Shown: one piece after another, positions 60,661-64,000 of the stretch
Position numbering within the stretch: position 1 is the first letter of the stretch
Layout of the letters: each line of letters opens with the position of its first letter
Source: Opisthocomus hoazin
Taxonomy: Eukaryota > Chordata > Aves > Opisthocomiformes > Opisthocomidae
Reading direction: 5' to 3'
NCBI RefSeq assembly: GCF_030867145.1
Contig: NC_134440.1
Coordinates: 9,548,001-9,612,000, forward strand
DNA length: 64,000 bases
Notes under the pieces: generated by a model
Seen by the model: only the letters and a program-made list of their open reading frames with translations
Told to the model about the DNA's origin: nothing
Database searches by the model: none
Program-made: the position numbers and the translations under genes

Positions 60661-60904
60661 CGCAGCCGTGCCCGCCCCGCGCCCGGGCACCCCACACGCA
60701 CCCAGCTGGAGCAGCCCCCGACGCCCACCCCGGCACGCCGCCCGCTCGGACGCCCATTTCTTCCCCCCCAGGACGAACTGACGCTCCCTCCCCACACCCC
60801 TTGGCCAGGGTTTCGGGGTGACGCAGCGTCTGCCCCTCGGCAGAGCTGCCCCAGGATTGCGGCTTTCGGCCCCGTTGCTGCGCTCACCTACAGCCCCGGG
60901 GTAG

Positions 60905-61633
60905 GAAGGGACCCTTAATCCCGAGGAAATGCTGCGGGAAGATTTCAGATGCCGGATAAAAAGCTTAAAGATGGAGCGTTGCAAGGGCTGAAGATGCTTC
61001 TAAGCGTGCAGAAAAAAGGTCATTAGCCAGGGGCCGGTGCCGGGTCACCCCGGCCACGCGTGGGGACCCACACTGGGTCATTAGCCAGGGGCCAGTGCCG
61101 GGTCACCCCGGCCACGCATGGGGACCCACACTGGGTCATTAGCCAGGGGCCGGTGCCGGGTCACCCCGGCCACGCGTGGGGACCCACACTGGGTCCTCCA
61201 GTGGTTTGGGGCCAGGCTCGTAGCACGTGGGGAAGGGGCTGGAGGCGAGGAGCTGGGCTGGGACGAGGGAGCCGAGCCGGGCTTGGTCCCATCCACCCCC
61301 GGGCAGGAAGGCGGTCGGGTCGGCTGTCGATGACGGCGCTTTCCTAAAATCCTTGACTTTAGGCGACATTGGACCTTCAGCCCTGGGTGGGCGCGTCGGG
61401 CTGGTCCTGTCTCGCGGTGGAGCCAAGCACGGGGTGCCTGGACGCCGTCCCCAGGACCCTAGGTCAGTCCCTGGGGTAACGCTGCGGCAGAAGAGCAGAT
61501 TACGCCTTTGCGCAGCCTGTTTCTGGGGCCACCCCGTCCTCCCACCCATCCGTCCACCGGTCCCTCCGTCCGTGGGTCGCGCAGGGGGCCCCGCGTCCCC
61601 ACGCCCCGGTTAACCCCCGCGGTCCCCTCGCAG
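60905..61633 (+). promoter_or_regulatory. Probable RAX2 promoter and 5'-untranslated region
   Basis: CCTTAATCCCG at 60912-60922 is an OTX/CRX-type site, followed by a purine-rich AT-richer patch with GATAAAAAGC. Further on, TTTCCTAAAATCCTTGAC lies at about 61340. The region ends in GGTTAAC (a possible branch point) and CCCCTCGCAG, a 3' splice site at 61633 only eight bases before the RAX2 start codon. An untranslated first exon should therefore lie within or left of this stretch, as in human RAX2. Its exact start was not found. Confidence 0.45.
61019..61192 (+). repeat. 58-bp unit in three exact-length tandem copies
   Basis: Units start at 61019, 61077 and 61135 and differ by only two or three bases. 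Each carries GTCATTAGCC, an ATTA homeodomain core, and the palindromic CCGGGTCACCCCGG. The near identity points to recent duplication about 0.5 kb upstream of RAX2. Confidence 0.95.
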
Positions 61634-61641
61634 GCGCCGCC

Positions 61642-64000
61642 ATGTTCCTGAATAAGTGCGAGGGGGAGCTGGGCGAGCTACGGAAGCCGGGGGACGGCGA
61701 GGGCACCCCGCCGGCCGCCACCGAGGAGGAGCAGCCCAAGAAGAAGCACCGGAGGAACCGCACCACCTTCACCACCTACCAGCTGCACGAGCTGGAGCGC
61801 GCCTTCGAGAAGTCCCACTACCCCGACGTCTACAGCCGCGAGGAGCTGGCCATGAAGGTCAACCTGCCCGAGGTCCGCGTGCAGGTAGGGAGGACGCTCG
61901 GTGGCTCCGGCACCCCGGACCTGTCCCCTGGGTGGGGGCAGAGGGACCCACCCCCCACGCTGGAGAGCTTCGCTCTGCTCCCAGCCCCACCACCACCACC
62001 CCAGTTTCCACGTTGCTGGAGGCATCTCCGCAGAGCCGGCTGCTCCTGCCAAAACCAGAGACGGGGTTTCATGACTGCCCCTCCTTCCCCCACGAGGTCC
62101 CAGGCCGGCCCGCGTGCCAGAGGCTCCGGCGGGGCAGGGAGGTGGTTTTTAGAGGGTTTTTTTACCTGGCTGGTGGGGGCTGCTCCCATCCCTCCAGCTG
62201 ATCCCGTGGGAAAGCAGCCAAAGCTCGGCTGCTCGTGACCACTTCCAGGTCCTCAGGGCTGGGAAAGCCCAAGATCCTCGCGGATTTGGGGGTTTTAGGT
62301 TTGTTGGAGCAGGGTGGTTCTGGGGGGCTGGGGGGGTTTCACTCCCTGAGCTTCAGGAGAAGGCTCTGTGGGGGGAGGCGCAGCCTGGGGTCCCCCCGGT
62401 CAGCTCCCCCCCACCCCTGGGATTGTCGGGGTGAGACCGGGTTGAGGGAAAGGGTTGAAGAGTTGAAGAAGCGACAAACCCACCGTGAAGCAAGGCACCG
62501 ATCCCCTTACAAACGAACCCAGCTCCCCAGGCCTTGGCCCCAGCCCAAAACGCAGCCTTTTCTGGGGGGTTCAGACCACGGGGACACCTCGGCTGAGCTC
62601 GCTGAGCAACAACCAGTTTCCTAGAATCATTTAAGTTGGAAAAGACCTCCAAGATCATCGAGTCCAGCTGTAAACCCAACACTGCCAAGCCCACCACTGA
62701 ACCCAGCGCCAGGTCTACGCATCTTTTAAATACCTCCAGGGATGGGGACTCCCCCACTGCCCTGGGCAGCCTGGGCCAGTGCTTGACAACCCTTTTGGTG
62801 AAGAAACTTTTCCTGATGTCCAATCTAAACCTCCCCTGCTGCACCTTGAGGCCATTGCCCCTTGTCCTGTCGCCGGTTACCTGGGAGAAGAGCCCAGCCC
62901 CCCTCACTCCCCCCTCCTGTCAGGGAGCTGCAGAGAGCGAGAAGGTCTCCCCTCAGCCTCCTCTTCTCCAGCCTGAGCAGCCCCAGCTCCCTCAGCCGCT
63001 CCCCAGCAGACTGGTTCTCCAGACCCTTCACCAGCCCCGCTGCTCTTCTCTGGACATGAAGTTTGCACCAGTACAGCCCAGTGTCCACCACCATGACCAG
63101 CCCATGGGGACATCCCCTTCTCAGCCCAGCCGTTCATCTCCACTCGCCCTCTGCACCCTGCGGCAGACGGCCCGTGCCCGTGCTGCCAGGCGCTCTGGGG
63201 ACGTGGGGACCAGCGCTCGCCCGCACAGCTCCCGCTCGGGCCTTGGCTCCCGGGCCCTCTGGTTCCTGCTGGGTTTGGGTGCAACCATGGCAGTTGAGCT
63301 TCAAAAAGCTTTTTCCGAAGGGCTTTTGAAGGCCAGAGAACGCTGCACCAAGGACTCTATGGGTGTTTGAGGGGCCGGGGTGTGGGTCCCTGCGGAGCAG
63401 CGAGGGCAGGGGCTGTGCGGTGTCACCCCTCACCTTCCACCCCTCGGAGACACCCTCAGTCTCCAGCGTTTGTGGGAGAGGTTTGGCAGAGGCGTGCGGT
63501 GCACTGGGGATTGCTGGAGCCCTGTGGGGCACCCCACGTGGGACCCAACACGGGGGCACCCCCGGCAGGATGGGGTACCCCCCACGGGACACCCCACCTG
63601 GAGCACCCCATGGGGTGCACCCTGCATGGGGCACCCACGTGGGGAACAGCGCGTGGGGCACGCTGTGAGGGGCCGACTGGGCATGGTGGGGCTCACAGAA
63701 TCACAGAATGTTTGGGGTTGGAAGGGACCTCTGTGGGTCATCTAGTCCAACCCACCCTGGCTCTCACCCCGCAGGTCTGGTTCCAGAACCGACGAGCCAA
63801 GTGGAGGCGGCAGGAGAAGATGGAGGCCAGCTCCATGAAGCTCCACGACACCCCTGTGCTCTCCTTCAACCGGCCCCCCATGACGCCCAACGTGGGGCCC
63901 ATGAGCAACTCCCTCCCGCTGGACCCCTGGCTGACGTCTCCCATCTCCAGTGCCACCACAGTCCACAGCATCCCCGGCTTCATGGGAGCCCCCCAGGCCC
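61642..64000 (+). CDS. RAX2: Retina and anterior neural fold homeobox 2 (bird RAXL), 5' two coding exons, gene runs off the right edge
   Basis: Paired-like homeodomain transcription factor of photoreceptor precursors. It acts in the nucleus and cooperates with CRX/OTX factors on photoreceptor genes. Coding exons: 61642-61884 and 63775 to beyond 64000 (phase 0 at the intron). The protein starts [20 protein letters not shown]. The homeodomain spans about residues 36-95: [53 protein letters not shown], with Gln at homeodomain position 50 and Asn 51. The intron falls between Gln and Val just before WFQNRR, the position used in RAX genes. After the homeodomain come the FNRPPMTPN and [10 protein letters not shown] stretches; the C-terminal OAR motif is outside the window. 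The start was chosen because MFL is the RAX2 N terminus, in a GCCGCCATGT context eight bases after a 3' splice site. RAX2 is preferred over RAX because RAX has a long N-terminal octapeptide region that is absent here. Confidence 0.95.
62622..63058 (-). mobile_element. CR1 LINE, 3' fragment in the RAX2 intron
   Basis: Minus-strand copy of the subfamily also seen at 19.6-20.1 kb. The 3' UTR starts (on the + strand) TAGAATCATTTAAGTTGGAA, and ORF2 end stretches such as [18 protein letters not shown] are readable in broken frames. It is 5'-truncated near 63058. Confidence 0.92.
63694..63753 (-). mobile_element. CR1 LINE, 60-base 3' end next to the RAX2 splice acceptor
   Basis: Only the terminal repeats and the last ~45 bases of the CR1 3' UTR are present (CACAGAATCACAGAATG through TCTAGTCCAACCC). 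It ends 21 bases before the second RAX2 coding exon, so it supplies the sequence in which the branch point would normally lie. Confidence 0.9.

Noticed and set aside
59268-60918. Frames of 250-460 codons on both strands with Ala/His/Cys/Arg repeats
   Set aside because: They come from the alternating purine-pyrimidine tract and lack any domain or splice support.
1-64000. Endogenous retroviruses or other LTR elements
   Set aside because: I looked for paired terminal repeats and for capsid, protease, polymerase or envelope similarity and recognised none. The 346-bp repeat was considered as a solo terminal repeat, but it lacks the expected ends and a visible target-site duplication.

Overview
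The window is avian nuclear DNA. The grounds are many CR1 LINE copies with the typical bird CR1 3' ends, two CpG-island promoters, and three vertebrate genes with small GC-rich introns as on a bird microchromosome: MATK, a prenylated complexin of the CPLX3/4 class, and the first coding exons of RAX2 (bird RAXL). All three lie on the + strand at 44-64 kb. In human, MATK and RAX2 are also neighbours, on 19p13.3. The species cannot be named from the sequence alone.

Left part (1-39 kb): AT-richer DNA with no coding exon I can support. It holds a CpG island at about 9.56-10.84 kb with a probable minus-strand 5' exon (splice donor at 10087/10086), a second CpG island at 12.36-13.0 kb with two YY1-type start-site motifs, six CR1 copies plus the CR1 at the left edge, and two ~346-bp copies of an unclassified sequence 25 kb apart. 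The CR1 at 36.6-38.0 kb keeps a 412-codon open stretch of reverse transcriptase. The CR1 at 34.0-35.5 kb has lost its RT core by an internal deletion.

Transition (39-44 kb): GC content rises. There is a short 11-bp minisatellite, one weak small-membrane-protein candidate, an old 1.7-kb CR1, and a CR1 3' fragment just upstream of the MATK start exon.

Right part (44-64 kb): very GC-rich. MATK (44331-49785) can be followed through 12 coding exons to a 447-residue SH3-SH2-kinase protein with all splice sites canonical. Its intron 3 is almost entirely a 15-bp minisatellite of about 95 units. Nearly every unit is a pyrimidine tract ending in CAG, so the array resembles a tandem expansion of the intron's own 3' splice site. 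1.3 kb further on is a three-exon complexin (51117-53473, 154 aa, ends in a CALM prenylation box), whose second intron is also a pyrimidine-rich minisatellite. The interval between the complexin and RAX2 (53.8-61.6 kb) has no coding exon. It carries AT-rich islands full of homeodomain/OTX-CRX-like motifs (candidate retinal enhancers), a 22-bp minisatellite, a ~0.9-kb alternating purine-pyrimidine (Z-DNA-prone) stretch, and a 58-bp triplication. RAX2 starts at 61642 and its homeobox is split by a 1.9-kb intron that contains two CR1 insertions. The gene runs off the right edge.

The known family roles suggest a retinal neighbourhood: RAX2 is a photoreceptor homeodomain factor, and CPLX3/4-class complexins act at ribbon synapses. 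MATK is a CSK-family kinase that inhibits SRC kinases. No transfer RNA, ribosomal RNA or CRISPR array was seen.
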